64,000 bases of DNA from Blastomussa wellsi. Taxonomy: Eukaryota; Cnidaria; Anthozoa; Scleractinia; Plerogyridae. The position numbers and the translations under genes were made by a program. The notes under the pieces were generated by a model, which saw nothing but the letters and a program-made list of their open reading frames with translations, was not told the DNA's origin and made no database searches. Positions 12,257 to 25,007 of this stretch are shown in pieces. The stretch lies in NCBI GenBank assembly GCA_947652115.1, contig OX393571.1, forward strand, positions 14,825,860 through 14,889,859, in the 5' to 3' direction. The stretch's first letter is position 1, and each line of letters begins with the position of its first letter.

Positions 12257-14008
12257 TTGTATTTCCTAAGGAAGGATTTTAAGATAACAAAATTAGTTTT
12301 ATTAAGTGTTTTTATTGTAAAAATAGCTTTGAAATCTGTAAGTTTCTTTGCCAGACTCAAGCTGCTCAGTCAGCAGTAAGTCACAACATGAGCGTTGCTT
12401 GGGAACTAGCTTCGTTTGTACCAGTTCCACTCGTACCCAGGGTCGACGGTCGCCCAGCATGACCTACCGCGGACCGAGGGGACCGTGGACTCCGAGTATG
12501 AGATGGTACTCGTTCCAGTTGTATTTCCCAACCTCGCCCCCAGGGCCTTCTGTGGTTTCAAAATGGCGTCCGGAGAAGGCCCTGGGAACGAGGTTGTTAT
12601 ATTTAATACAACAGGAGTTAGTTTTTGAAAAGACTTAAGAACTGACAAAAAGAAATCTACCGTCGTACTGTAGCCTTGCTTTTTAATAAAAGGAGAAGAA
12701 GTGAAAGGTACGACACAATGAACTGATTCTTTGTGATGTAAACTCTTTAAACTCATTAATGTGCCTGTCTTTCTCTCCTCCACAGAGGCCCTTCTGGAGT
12801 TATCCGCTGATCGCTTAAGCACAGGCGCGCTCGTGCGAATTACACCACGCACTCGCTGCGTTCAGCTATTATCTCCCACAATCTCTTTGGAGGAGAGAGA
12901 GAGTCAGTGTGTCTTGACACAAAAAGCTTCAAGCATGCGTGTTTGTTTAAAATTGTCATATGAATTTGAAAATACTGTAATTCCATAAAGGCATCAGTAT
13001 TTCTAATGCTGAAACTGGCTTTCCATCTCCCTAACGAGGTTATTCCTATCCCCTTTCCCTCTGGAGGGTTAGTGCCCCGTCCCCCACCCCCAAGCATTAA
13101 ATTTCCTGGCGCGCGCTTGTACACCGACTGCAGGGCTCGAATCAGGATCGCGCTTGATCTAGAGTACGCCAACCAGCTGCCTCCGATATCGCACAAGTAA
13201 GGCGCGAGAATCCTAGCGGGAATGCATAATGCAGCTACAGTATGTATGGTGGGAGAAACTGCGCGAGAACGGACATGAGATGCAGTGTTATCAGAGGGGG
13301 TAGGGGGGGGGGGGGGCGGAGTGAGGGTTGGACAGTTCGCTAGTCATGCACAGGTTAAAGCGCAGAAAGGAATGGAGTTGACTGCGTGGGAGAACGCCTG
13401 TGCATGGTGCCCGGAAAGAGGGGTTACTGGAAACTTACGTATATTGTTGTCAGGGCTCCCATTGATAACAGATTGTCTTTGCATCTGAAGGGGCTGCTCT
13501 GGGCGGTATAAATCAATAAAGGTTTATCTATCTTGGAAAACTAAGGTGTGGACATGCCAGGAATACCCGCGTGCAGCATGGCTGTGAAATGAGTTTGAAC
13601 CACAGCGAAGCAAGAGACGATGTACACCGGGAACACATTATGTCAAGGCCCTTTTCATTCTGTTGCGGGACAGGAGTATTACTGACCGAATAATCACCCC
13701 GGTTTAATACTTTTCTATTGCCGCGTTGCTCTCATCTTTTATAATGGTTTTAGCTTTGAAGCAGACATGTGAAAGTCAACTGTTCTTTGAAAACGAGGCA
13801 GTGGACAGTTTGTAGTCTTTCTAGGTAGGCTCAAATCAGTATCAAGGTAGAGATGATCGCATATTTTTCAGTAAAACCCCACCGTCCTTGATCAGTAGTA
13901 TGATGGAAAGGATCACCTCTCACTTTGCCATAACTTAGGTTATATCCATACGAATCCGGATAAATTTGAAATCGCAACATTTTTCTCCGGTTTGGCCTTC
14001 CGTCCACA
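12257..14008. other. Intergenic region, no gene recognised
   Basis: Open frames here do not resemble known proteins and overlap repeats. Contents seen: a palindrome at 12529-12595, a G tract at about 13303-13317, and around 13940-14010 the left end of an older element (CGTCCACACTA) whose other end (TAGTGTGGACG) is near 15160. Confidence 0.5.
12529..12595. mobile_element. Palindromic GGGAACGAGGTTG element, copy 1
   Basis: Starts CAACCTCGCCCCCAGGGCCT and ends AGGCCCTGGGAACGAGGTTG, arms inverted. Same family as 15455-15534 and a related palindrome near 61490. It is too short to code. Confidence 0.75.
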
Positions 14009-14012
14009 CTAA

Positions 14013-14853
14013 GGTCCTGTTTACATGGAGATAGGGTGACCCTCTCAGGGGGTCACCCTTCTACAAGGGTCAAAAGATAGCCCCCCTTTACATGCAAAGT
14101 CTTGTCCCGAGGGCTATCGCGATTACTGAATTTGGAGCCGAGGGAGACAACTGCGTGGTCGACAAGTACAAAACAACCAAAATGGAGGACAAGCGAAGCA
14201 TTTTTCCTTGATTCTTTGTCACCCGTTTCGGATTTGCCTCTTGTGCTCTTCCAGCTCTTTTCGGTAAAATTCATATTCCTCGCTGTTCATATCCTGAAGT
14301 TCTTTTCCCGGTTCCTGAACAATTTCAGGGCCAAAATCTTTAGGAAAATCCACCGCCATGCATCGGCGTAATTCTGTATACATTGTGGATAGATCGCCCT
14401 CGAGGTCCACGCCGTTAAACTCGCACTTGGTTTTTCATGTGGCAAGCCCTCTTCCACATCTTTCTGACAACTGTTTCATGATCATCTAGGTCTTTTCGCG
14501 AAATGTCGACACTGTTGTCCTCCGACTGTTCCGAACTCTGTTCAGACGATTTGGCCACCACAAAACGGCGAAAATACAGAGTTTCGCGGCAATCTGACAG
14601 TAATCCGATCCCACAAAAGTTGACCCTTCTAGGAGGGTGACCCTACCTCAAGTGTTTACATGGCAAAAAGTTGGCCCTCCCAGGAGGGTTACCCTACCAA
14701 GCAGATGGGGTGACCCTACCCCTAGGGTGACCCTACCTCTAGGGTGACCCTACCTCGCATGTAAACCAAACCGGAAAATACAATAGGCAAGGGTTACCCT
14801 TCTAAGAGGGTGCCCCTTCTAGAAGGATCACCCTATCTCCATGTAAACAGGCC
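14013..14853. mobile_element. 841-bp inverted-repeat element carrying a broken ORF
   Basis: Ends CCTGTTTACATGGAGATAGG on the left and its inverse on the right, with CTAA on both sides. Near the ends the arms carry repeated AGGGTGACCCT motifs (14680-14760 is a run of them). Inside, on the - strand, is a former coding region (separate entry). The element is inserted in an older element whose CGTCCACACTA / TAGTGTGGACG ends flank it. Confidence 0.75.
14219..14620 (-). pseudogene. Frameshifted ORF inside inverted-repeat element, unknown protein
   Basis: On the - strand one frame reads RRFVVAKSSEQ..., SEDNSVDISRKDLDDHE, MWKRACHMK. A second frame continues as CEFNGVDLEGDLSTMYTELR, then FPKDFGPEIV, MNSEEYEFYRKELEEHK, and stops at 14219. 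The switch is near 14430, about one base off frame. The composition is normal for a soluble acidic/helical protein. Family not recognised. It may be a captured host gene piece or a transposon ORF. Confidence 0.45.
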
Positions 14854-15454
14854 CTAAAATGGTGCTTTCAGTTACAGAAAACGGAACTTTTTGAAAAAGC
14901 TCTCCCAAGTGGATAAACTTGCAAACGCTGTCTGGGAGTGTTAGTGTGAACCGGGCGAAAACGGAACTTTGTAAACGCTTACACCAAAACAGTCGAATTA
15001 TGTGGTTCAGGTAATATGTTCTCATGCACACATTACCTGTGAGGCAGGATTTCAATGTCGATGGTGAAACAATTTGAAAACGGTATAGTGTGGACAAAAA
15101 ACATTTTATCCGCTTTTCAGGCGAAAACTCCTTTTTCAAATTTGTCCGGCTTAGTGTGGACGAAGTCTCCTTAGTTGACAATATTCTTTGCATCTTATTC
15201 TTCCACCAACAGAGTACCTAGAGATGGCAAGGTTTGTTTTCAATCCTTTCAGGTCAGGATTTTCAAAGTCATAATGACCAGCCTGAGTACAAAGGACGCA
15301 TATCCAAGGGGAAAATACTTAGTCCAGTTCTAACCCCTCTCTTTGTCACGTAACCAGAATGGACAAGGAAAATACTGGGCTGTACTACGCTCCTTCCCCT
15401 CCCATCTCACTATGCTATTTCCCACTGATCTTTGCGAACGTTGCTCCCGTCATG

Positions 15455-15534
15455 CAACCTCGTTCCCAGGGCCTTCTCCGCTTTCAAAATGGCGGTTACT
15501 TTTGAAAGCGGAGAAAGCCCTGGGAACGAGGTTG
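15455..15534. mobile_element. Palindromic GGGAACGAGGTTG element, copy 2, with target duplication
   Basis: 80-bp palindrome from CAACCTCGTTCCCAGGGCCT to CCCTGGGAACGAGGTTG, central part CTTTCAAAATGGCGG. Flanks CCCGTCATG (15446-15454) and TCCGCCATG (15535-15543) match at 7 of 9 bases, consistent with an old 9-bp duplication. Confidence 0.8.
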
Positions 15535-15543
15535 TCCGCCATG

Positions 15544-18500
15544 TTGACCTTGTGTTGCACGTGTGCGGGAAAATGGCGAAAATTGAGTTTGCTTTAATAC
15601 TTCCCAAGGTTTGTTTATATGTTTTAGTGAAAACTGCTTAAACCAGTGATATTATTTTATTTTAAGCGTTAGCTGAATTGCTTTTCTTCGTTTGCAGGTC
15701 GAAGCCAGAAGGCAGAATGAGGGTGGCTTCAATTTTTGCTGACATCTCATGATCTCAAGACCAGCGAAGGTAATCTAACCTCAAAAACTGTTTTAAAGTT
15801 TGATTTATAAACATGTATTGGACAAGATACGACTTGTGCATCATATGAGATTCTGCTGCATTAGAAGAAGCACACAAGGTGACAAACAAAAAAAGGAATG
15901 AAGTTCGAGATTTTTCCAGAATGTCTCCAAAACATTTGGGATGATATCTCAAATTTTCAGGGCAGCGTTCATTTGCACATAGTACCCCTGAAGTAGCATT
16001 TCCTCATTTGGTGGAGGTGAGGGGGGGTCGGTACAAAACTTGGACCTCCCCAACTGGACCCCCTTCAGGACCCCATATGGACCCCCTTCTGGACCACAAT
16101 ATGGACCCCCTATTTTTCTTCCAGATAATAAATCTACTTATTCAGGGAATGAAAAATGTGAAGAATGAATAAATAGGCAGGCACAAAAGTCAAGGGGAGG
16201 GGCAAGGGAAAAGGAAACCTGCAGTAAGAACCCACCTTGCTACATTTCTGTGGCCACTGACAGCCACAAAATTATGATTGGTTGAGACACAATAAGTACT
16301 GTCCTTTGCATCTAGGTACTGACATGACATGAACAAAAATGCTAATTGGAATGCCAGTCAGCGTTTGGTAACCAGTGATAAATGAATTTTAATCTTCAGC
16401 CAAAACTCGTTGAAATGCTTTCTACTGGCAGAGGTTAAACGCAATAACGAGGCTGAGTTTTCTGACATATATGAACCATGTGCTATTTACACATGGTTCA
16501 GTCAGAAGACAATATTTTTATATAACCATCAAAATACTGAATAACAAATATTTCTCTTTTTTACAGGAATTAAAGAACTTAATGACCATGATTACTTTTC
16601 TGGACTGTTCTGAAGGATTCACTTACAAATAAATCATGCAGTTATCTCAGATGGATTCATTGATAATAACAAATATATGAATAACAGGTGAGAAATTCTA
16701 AATTAAAAAAATATAATATGCCTAATGTAATAAGACTACACTTTGAAGCACAACCAGACGGTGGCCTGATGAAACCTTAAATCAAAACCACAATGTTGTG
16801 TTGTTTGGTTGAAGCATATTGCAGCCTGCTCCTGGGTTTTCCTCTGTTGCGAGCAGTAAATTATTATCGCAGGAGGTTTTACCCCATGGTGCCACAAGGG
16901 TCCATGAAAAAAAAATGAAAAATGTTAAAATACAAAAGGTAAGTTATGCATGATTTTAATTAGTAATTGTAATTATCAATAAATGGCTTATTTCCTGGAG
17001 TACCAGCCAGACCTGTGAAGTCATTTGAGGTCATGGTGGCTTGACAGTGCCTTCAATTCAAACCGTAACAGCCACACCCATGAGGTCATCCGAGGTGCAG
17101 GCTAACATGACATGGGAATCACTTCAGACAGTTGGAGCTGACTGTTGTGTTCCTTTAGGTCTTGTGAGTACTTTGATTAGCGGGATCAAGGGAAAGTTTG
17201 ACCTTTAAATGTTGTGTTGTTTGGTTGAGGCATATTGCAGCCTGCTCCTGGGTTTTCCTCTGTTGCGAGCAGCAAATTATTATCGCAGGAGGTTTTACCC
17301 CATGGTGCCACAAGGGTCCATGAAAAAAAAAAATAAAAAAAAGTTAAAATACCCAAGGTAAGTTATGCATTATAATTATCAATAAATGGTTTATTTCCTG
17401 GAGTACCAGCCAGACCTGTGAAGTCATCTGAAGTCATGGCGGCTTGACAATGCCTTCAATCCAAACCACAACAGCCACACCAATGAGGTTACCCGAGGTG
17501 CAGGCTAACACAACATGGGAATCACTTCAGACAGTTGGAGCTAACTGTTGTGTTCCTTTAGGTCTTGCAAGTACTTTGATTAGTGTGATCAAGGGAAAGT
17601 TTGACCTTTAAATGTTGTGTTGTTTGGTTGAAGTATATTGCAGCCTGCTCCTGGGTTTTACTCTGTTGCGAGCTATAAATTATTATCGCAGGAGGTTTTA
17701 TCCCATGGTGCCACAATGGTCCATGAAAAAAAAATAAAAAAAATGTTAAAATACCTAAGGTAAGTTATGCATTATAATTATTAATAAATGGCTTATTTTC
17801 TGGAGTACCAGCCAGACCTGTTAAGTCATCTGAGGTCATGGCGACTTGACAATACCTTCAATCCAAACCACAACAGCCACACCAATGAGGTCATCCGAGG
17901 TGCAGGCTAACACAACATGGGAATCACTTCAGACAGTTGGAGCTGACTGTTGTGTTCCTTTAGGTCTTGTGAGTACTTTGATTAGTGTGATCGAGGGAAA
18001 GTTTGACCTTTAAATGTTGTGTTGTTTGGTTGAGGCATATTGCAGCCTGCTCCTGGGTTTTTCTCTGTTGCGAGCAGTAAATTATTATCGCAGGAGGTTT
18101 TACCCCATGGTGCCACAATGGTCCATGAAAAAAAAAAATAAAAAAAAATGTTAAAATACCCAAGGTAAGTTATGCATTATAATTATTAATAAATGACTCA
18201 TTTTCTGGAGTACCAGCCAGACCTGTGAAGTCACCTGAGGTCATGGCGGCTTGACAATGCCTTCAATCCAAACCACAACAGCCACACCAATGAGGTTATC
18301 CGAGGTGCAGGCTAACATGACATGGGAATCACTTCAGACAGTTGGAGCTGACTGTTGTGTTCCTTTAGGTCTTGCGAGTACTTTGATTAGTGTGATCAAG
18401 GGAAAGTTTGACCTTTAAATGTTGTGTTGTTTGGTTGAAGCATATTGCAGCCTGCTCCTGGGTTTTTCTCTGTTGCGAGCAGTAAATTATTATCGCAGGA

Positions 18501-19783
18501 GGTTTTACCCCATGGTGCCACATAGGTCCATGAAAAAAAAATGAAAAATGTTAAAATACAAAAGGTAAGTTATGCATGATTTTAATTAGTAATTGTAATT
18601 ATTAATAAATGGCTTATTTCCTGGAGTACCAGCCAGACCTGTGAAGTTATCTGAGGTCATGGTGGCTTGGCAATGCCTTCAATCCAAACCACAACAGCCA
18701 CACCAATGAGGTCATCCGAGGTGCAGGCTAACATGACATGGGAATCACTTCAGACAGTTGGAGCTGACTGTTGTGTTCCTTTAGGTCTTGTGAGTACTTT
18801 GATTAGTGTAAACAAGGGAAAGTTTGACCTTTAAATGTTGTGTTGTTTGGTTGAAGCATAATGCAGCCTGCTCCTGGGTTTTTCTCTGTTGCGAGCAGTA
18901 AATTATCATCGCAGGAGGTTTTACCCCATGGTGCCACAATGGTCCATGAAAAAAAATTTAAAAATGTTCAAATGTATAAGGTGCGTTATGCATGATTTGT
19001 AATGTAATTATCAAAAATGGCTTATTTTCTGGAGTACCAGCCAGACCTGTGAAGTCACCTGAGGTCATGGCGGCTTGACAATGCCTTCAATCCAAACCAC
19101 AACAGCCACACCAATGAGGTCATCCGAGGTGCAGGCTAACACAACATGGGAATCACTTTGACAGACAGTTGGAGCTGACTGTTGTGTTCCTTTAGGTCTT
19201 GTGAGTACTTTGATTATGTGATTGAGGGAAAGTTTGACCTTTAAATGTTGTGTTGTTTGGTTGAAGCATATTGCAGCCTGCTCCTGGGTTTTCCTCTGTT
19301 GCGAGCATTAAATTATCATCGCAGGAGGTTTTAACCCCATGGTGCCAAAATGGTCCATGAAAAAAAAAATAAATAAAAATAAATAAATTTTCAAATTTTC
19401 AAATACATAAGGTATGTTATGCATGATTTTACATAATGATAATTATAATAAATGTCTCATTTTCCAGTGTACTAGCCAGACCTGAGGTCATGTTGGCTTT
19501 ACATTTACCGGTATGCCTTCTGTGTCATGTTGTTTGGTTCATTGACGCATACTGATTCAGTGTCTGGCTCTGAGGTTTTTCTGTTCTGTTTCCTAGGTGA
19601 TGGTTTTCCATAATCTCATCACCTGCCTGTTTGACAGTGTGGCTATACTGTAAGGAGAAACAAAATGTTATACATGTTGGTTGCATTTTCTCTCAGAGAA
19701 TTTTGTTTCCTTTGACAGATTACACTGAATGCCTGACTGGCTGAAATCAGACTGCCTTCCTCCTCAGTGGTGTGAATTATAGG
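15544..19783 (+). ncRNA. Possible spliced non-coding transcript overlapping the tandem array
   Basis: Exon-like blocks with good splice signals on the + strand: up to 15609 (CCCAAG|GTTTGT); 15698-15768 (TTTGCAG| ... GCGAAG|GTAATC); 16565-16687 (TTTTTACAG| ... AACAG|GTGAGA); 19719-19782 (TTTGACAG| ... TATAG|GTAAAG). No long frame crosses them; one short frame starting MAKIEFALILPK stops after 27 codons. Each tandem-array unit also has an acceptor-like TTCCTTTAG and a donor-like AAGGTAAGTT. All inference from splice motifs; transcripts would be needed. Confidence 0.25.
16793..19500. repeat. Tandem array of 402-416-bp units, about 6.6 copies
   Basis: Unit starts (ATGTTGTGTTGTTTGGTTGA) at 16793, 17209, 17612, 18014, 18419, 18835 and 19245. 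Every unit contains GCAGCCTGCTCCTGGGTTTT, CGCAGGAGGTTTTA, an A-rich stretch, AAGGTAAGTTATGCAT or a close variant, GAGTACCAGCCAGACCTG, and CAGTTGGAGCTGACTGTTGT. Units differ by a few percent and small indels. No protein frame is shared. Short hairpin-forming arms recur, e.g. AGCC-A-CACC ... GGTG-CA-GGCT. Confidence 0.92.
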
Positions 19784-20847
19784 TAAAGCATCTTTTTATA
19801 GCAATAATTTTTTTAATTGCCAGCAAAGCAGTTGAGTCCAGAAGCAAAGCTGTCTTGGTAGCAGAATCATAGAGTTGCTAAGTGTTATATCATGAATAGA
19901 ATAAAAAATCTTAGCGTACATGTATGTGTAAGGGACTTTCTTTTTCCATAATTGGGTGTAATACTCCTCAGTGATGTTTTCATTGATTGCATTGAAAGTG
20001 TTTTTAGGGGATAGTGGAAGAGACACTTTCGCCTTACTGGTGAAATTCTCAGTGTGGTCTTTCTCTCTTTTTACAATCATTAACCCACTGAGACCTGAAG
20101 ATTTTTGGAAACAAACTTGTTTTTTAGACATTGAACATTTTTGTGGTCAGTTATGGGATAAATCTGCTCCAGATATCCAAAGTGCTTTTGAAAAATAAAG
20201 ACATGCTACATTTTCCACTAGCACAGGGTTGTCAATAAGCGCTGTCAACCGGCGATATCGCTTTCTACTTAAACGTTTTCGCCGGCTACAAATTGGCAGA
20301 GATAAGTAGGTAAAAAGAGCAGTCATTACAGAAAAATAAAATGATATAAAAGGTTAAAAGTACGCTTTTGTTTTGTTAATAATTTCAATGTATAATTTTG
20401 CAATGCGCGATTTACAACTTACAGAAGTTTTCGATCAATTTGTTCTCGTGTACATGGGCTGCATGATTTGCAAATGAGTAGCTCAGGTTTGTTTACTAAA
20501 TTTGCACAGGTCTGCCTTTATGGAGTTTGTTATTCTAGAGTAAACCTTATTAAGTTGGCGGTGTCAGTTTGCAATTGAACCTATCGAATTTTGTCACTAC
20601 ACGAACCCATTTGAAAGACGGTAATTACCCGTCAAGTTTTACTCTTCACGAGTTCAAAATGATGTCCGTTTATTTCCAAATATAAAACAAAAAGAAAACC
20701 ATAAAAAACATAGGCATGCAATGCGTGCGAGAGTTATTTTTTCAGTTTTGATATGGACCATGAATAATATATCTGTAAAAACTGCAGTAATCAGTTTAAT
20801 CAATGACTTTACTGTGCATGTCATTCCATTTTTATCAATCAATTTGA
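19784..20847. other. Intergenic, nothing recognised
   Basis: AT-rich with short frames only. About 20220-20300 (GTCAACCGGCGATATCGC) has repeat character but no second copy in the window. A 185-residue - strand frame at 20654-21211 is rejected as coding. Confidence 0.4.
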
Positions 20848-20918
20848 TAATCTCATCCCTAGAGCCTGCTTTTCTTTTGGTCACCATCAAGAAAAGCGGG
20901 CTCTGGGGACGAGATTGA
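20848..20918. mobile_element. 71-bp palindromic element with 8-bp target duplication
   Basis: Arms AATCTCATCCCTAGAGCCTG and CGGGCTCTGGGGACGAGATT, centre TTTTGGTCACC. CAATTTGA is present on both sides (20840-20847 and 20919-20926). A half copy (GCGGGCTCTGAGGACGAGAT) is at 61848. Confidence 0.85.
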
Positions 20919-20926
20919 CAATTTGA

Positions 20927-22508
20927 CTGGTTTCTTGATGCAACCCCAAACCTGATTGGATTGATGTACGTCACTAATGCGTGGTTCAATTTTCCCTGTA
21001 ACCATACCCCCCCCTCCCCGGGCACACCCCCAGGCATTTGCCATATTTTAACTATTTTGTGGTGTATTCCCCACCCCCGGGCACACAGAAAAAGAAAAAT
21101 TCCCCACTTCCGGGACTCCTCGTCGACCACAAGTACGTCATTTTGTGTACAAATTCGAGATAAAAGTACTGATTTCTGTAGCAAAAGAAGTACATGAAGA
21201 AGTTTTTTCAAGAACTACTACACTTTTCTGAAAGTGACCGCAAAGTCCCTGGTATCTCGCGACTTAGCCACTTGTTATGGCGACGTCGTCCTTAATAAAG
21301 GTATAACGGCCAACGTGCAATTGTTGCACGTCTACTCATGAATTTGAATGCTTTTCTAGACTGTATATATATCATAAATAACTGAGACTACATATATAGC
21401 ATATGAAATCATGAAGACTACATTTATTTTTATAAAGAAAACTGAAGGAGAAATCTAACCCGTACGTCTCGCCACTTCCTCGAAAGAATAGGAAAGGAGG
21501 CGCAAATGTTTAGAAAATATCAATGCTTTTTAACTCTCTTTTTAATTTAACACTACTCATTACTACACGGCATTACAATGTTGTGAAGACATACCCACCT
21601 ACTGCTTGTTGTGACTAAATGCCAATTCTAATTAACAAAGCTATTTCTACCTGAAAATAAAAAGCTCGTCCACCCATCCATCCACTGAATAGCGACATAC
21701 GTCAGTACGCCGACTAAGAGTCATTTTTTTTTGAAAAAAATAACTCCAAAATGTCTGTCATTCCTAGTTTATTTCAAAGTATTAAAGTAGTTTTTGTGCA
21801 TGCGTGTGTTTATTTTATCTTAATTTTATCAGTTTTGATTGCTACGCGACGCGACGCAACCAAGGTAAACAAATTTTCGTCTGGGTTTTCGAGCCTGGTT
21901 GACTCTTTCACAATTAACATGCGGTTTTAGAAACTGTACTTGCATAAATCTGAAAGAAATGACTAAACGATGGTCTCCTTTCGAGCACCTTTTTAACATA
22001 AGAACAAGAGATGAAGGTAATTAAGTTCTGTGAAGTTCATTGAACTCTTCGTTATACAAAAGTGAAGCCAGGTTTTGACCTGCAAAAACTTCCGTGTTGT
22101 TGCATGACGCAAATATTTTTTTTTCAGAGGGAGAAATCAATGACAGATTAGTTTTGATTAGAAATAAAAAGTTAGACTGGGACTTAAAGGTTAAAGTCAA
22201 AGCTCCTTGATGAGTCCATAACTGATGAGTCATTAATAGTACTGTTCTTTTCAGGAAGCAAGACTTATTAGAATTTCTCTGAGGAAAGGCAATTTTTAGC
22301 GAAGTCAAAACGTCAAATTCATTTTTCCCCAGACCCCTGGCCTGTCCGGGGGCCTCCAGCCCTCAGTGCCGCCTGCTTTCAAAATATCTCCGCCTACTTC
22401 AAATCTTATTGATGTTTTAGCTCAGAGGTGTGGACAAGAAAGTGAACCACCTCTTTAGTTGTTTTGTTTTCTTTATTTTTTCTTATCTTTGAGTTACAGT
22501 CGTTGGCC
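20927..22508. other. Intergenic, nothing recognised
   Basis: C-rich patch at 21005-21080, otherwise AT-rich. No convincing coding frame, splice series or repeat pair. Confidence 0.4.
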
Positions 22509-22707
22509 CATTGACCTCGTTCCCAATGTGTGCTTCATAGCTTAGTTGGTAGAGCATTGCACTTTAATCTGCATCTGCAGTTCACATTTCAATTATTTCA
22601 TATACTTTACATCATTTCACTCCTGATCACGGGAAAATATGAACTCAATATATTGACCTCGGTCCCAATGTGTGGCTTTGTAACTCAGTTGGTAGAGCAT
22701 TGCATCG
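22509..22707 (+). repeat. Two tRNA-like A-box units in tandem (SINE-like)
   Basis: 22509-22562 and 22654-22707 share TTGACCTCG-TCCCAATGTGTG and then TAGCTTAGTTGGTAGAGCAT / TAACTCAGTTGGTAGAGCAT, the form of a pol III A box. No good B box or cloverleaf follows, so these are tRNA-derived repeat heads and not tRNA genes. Confidence 0.55.
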
Positions 22708-23635
22708 GTATCACAGCTCTACCTGGGGTGGACTGTAGACTTCAAATGGAGTTTTTGCAGCTCAAGAGAATGCACCATTCAGATAAATGCTACTTTTAAG
22801 TCCTGATTTTGTTTAGCGAGACTGCAACTGGTGATTTCATCTCATTTGTAATAATTTTTGTATTTGGGCATGTAAAGCTCGGCCTGAAAGCTGTACAATT
22901 TCACTCGACGGATGTAATTTTCTTAGAATAAGGTTGGTTGTTTTGAAAATAAAAAATAAGTCCGGAAGCCAATCTTTGATTTCGGCCAAATTGTACTATG
23001 ATGATCACATATGAGCAAAATTTAATTTATCACTGGTTTCTTAGCAACAGAGGTTACCAAAGTAACAATTGTCGTATTCTTTTGTCTTTCAACAAGTCTG
23101 ATTCTCTTGAAATCTAGTCAGACACTTGTCAGACTCTTTGTATCCAGTTTTTAAGGTGGCTTCGTAGTTATTCTGAGAAAACTCATCATTGCCAAACTTG
23201 GCTTTGGCGCGAAGACAATGAAACTTTGGGAAAAGTTTCCCCTATCATTCACTAACAATATATTATATCTCATTTAACTGATGGAAAACATTTTTAAATC
23301 GCACACAAGTAGTAAGGTACGCCAGTTTAGGCAGTAGCCAATCAGAAGCCAGGATTTGGGTCACATGACTCATTTTTTACGAGAGTCTGCCATTTTGTCA
23401 CGCAAATAAAAATCGCGCAAATTCATTTAAAAAACAAGTATAATTTATCCAATAAATGACAAGTTACAACAAGTTAAGTGTATGTGAGGGAGAATACAAG
23501 GGAGAGAGCATGTCTTGTCAAACTGATCGTAGTGCATTGATATGATCAGTTTTGTGAGGGAGCTATTTACAACTGACATAAGAGTTTGACATTGACGTCA
23601 TCTTGTCTGTCCCACTGTTCATTGAGCTCTCTGCT

Positions 23636-24112
23636 ATGGGAAGGTATTTGATTATACATGTATTTTACCGTTTCAGGTTTTCTCGTAAACAGAACAAAGA
23701 ATACTACATCACTTTGTTGAGTTGTACGCTGCTCATTTCAATGAAGCTTAATTATCTATTGAAGATCAATTCATAGCTGCTTTGAAAGAGAATTGAAAAG
23801 CACTTGTTGAATGTATTTTTGAAAGTATCGGTAACAGATATATGTGTACGAACAATATGAAACAAGGAGAGGGGAGATATTTGATTATATTTTATCGTTT
23901 TAGGTTTTCTCGTAATCATGACAAAGAATACTACGTCACTTTGTTGAGTTTTGCACTGCTCATTTCAATGAAGCTTTGTCGAGGTTAGTTACTTATTGAA
24001 GATCAATTCATAACTGTTTTGAAAGAAATTGTCAAGCACCTGTTGAACGTCTTTTTGAAAGTCTCGCTAACATATAAGTATATGTGTGTCACGAAACGCA
24101 ACAAGGAGAGTA
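23636..24112. repeat. Direct duplication, ~237 bp units
   Basis: TATTTGATTATA, TTTTCTCGTAA, CACTTTGTTGAGTT, CTCATTTCAATGAAGCTT, TTGAAGATCAATTCATA and ACAAGGAGAG recur in order in both halves. Inside the foldback element. Confidence 0.8.
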
Positions 24113-25007
24113 ACGCTTTAATCTCTTTTCTTTTAAATTGAGAACGTCTTCTGTAATAATAGAGAGTTTGCTTCGCACGCGATAAACCTAATAAAAACTC
24201 TCTTTCATGAATTATACTAATTATATAGGTGGTTTATTAAGTTTTATTCATTGTCTATAAAAAGGCATTCACTAATACGCTTATACGTCATTTTTGGTCA
24301 GCGTCAACTCATGCATTGATCATGAACTGAAGCCTACAGGCATTCCTTGGTCCCTGGGAACGAGTTCCTTCTCCTGGCTGTTACAAATGGTTGATTCAAA
24401 TGGATTAAAAATAAATAATGGCATGCGCAAAACGTGATATTTTATTCAATGCTTTTTATTGATTGACATTCAATACATTCGCTCAAGTACACAATTGTTC
24501 TATTGACCAATCAATGACGTCGTAACAAGAGCTTCTCGAGGCAACCATCATTTTCCTTTCAAAGGGCTTATTTTCATCCGTTACAGTAACATCTTGGGTC
24601 ACATCTAAGTCCTGTGATCCTCTTTCCTCATGCACTCCACATGCTCTTAGTCCTGTGCGACAGTCTGTCCCAGTGTCCTAAGAAATATTTGATTGATCTG
24701 TTCCCTTTTGTTTTGACAGTATTTTGATTGGTAATTCCTGCCCTGTTCTTTTTAAAATACTCTCTCTTGGCCCTGTTAAAGTGTTGGTTTGAAGACAAGC
24801 TTTGATTATCTCTACGGATTCTACTGTTTACACGAGTGAAAACTCTTTGACAATATTGACACCAAAGAGACATGTATCAAGCATTGACTGCTTGCTCTTT
24901 CACCTCCAAATTAATAAATCCAATTCAAACATTATCCTTATACTTAGCCCGTGGCGACTGATGTGGTGGCGGCTGTGGTGCCCTGCGCATTTTCTGCAGT
25001 AGTATAT

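Noticed and set aside
12406..12852. 148-residue - strand frame
   Set aside because: It spans the GGGAACGAGGTTG palindrome and has no similarity or splice support.
20654..21211. 185-residue - strand frame
   Set aside because: It runs through the 71-bp palindromic element with its target duplication and a C-rich patch, so it is a chance frame across repeats.
22525..22707. Pair of tRNA genes
   Set aside because: Only the A box is good; no B box, no anticodon arm, no acceptor stem.
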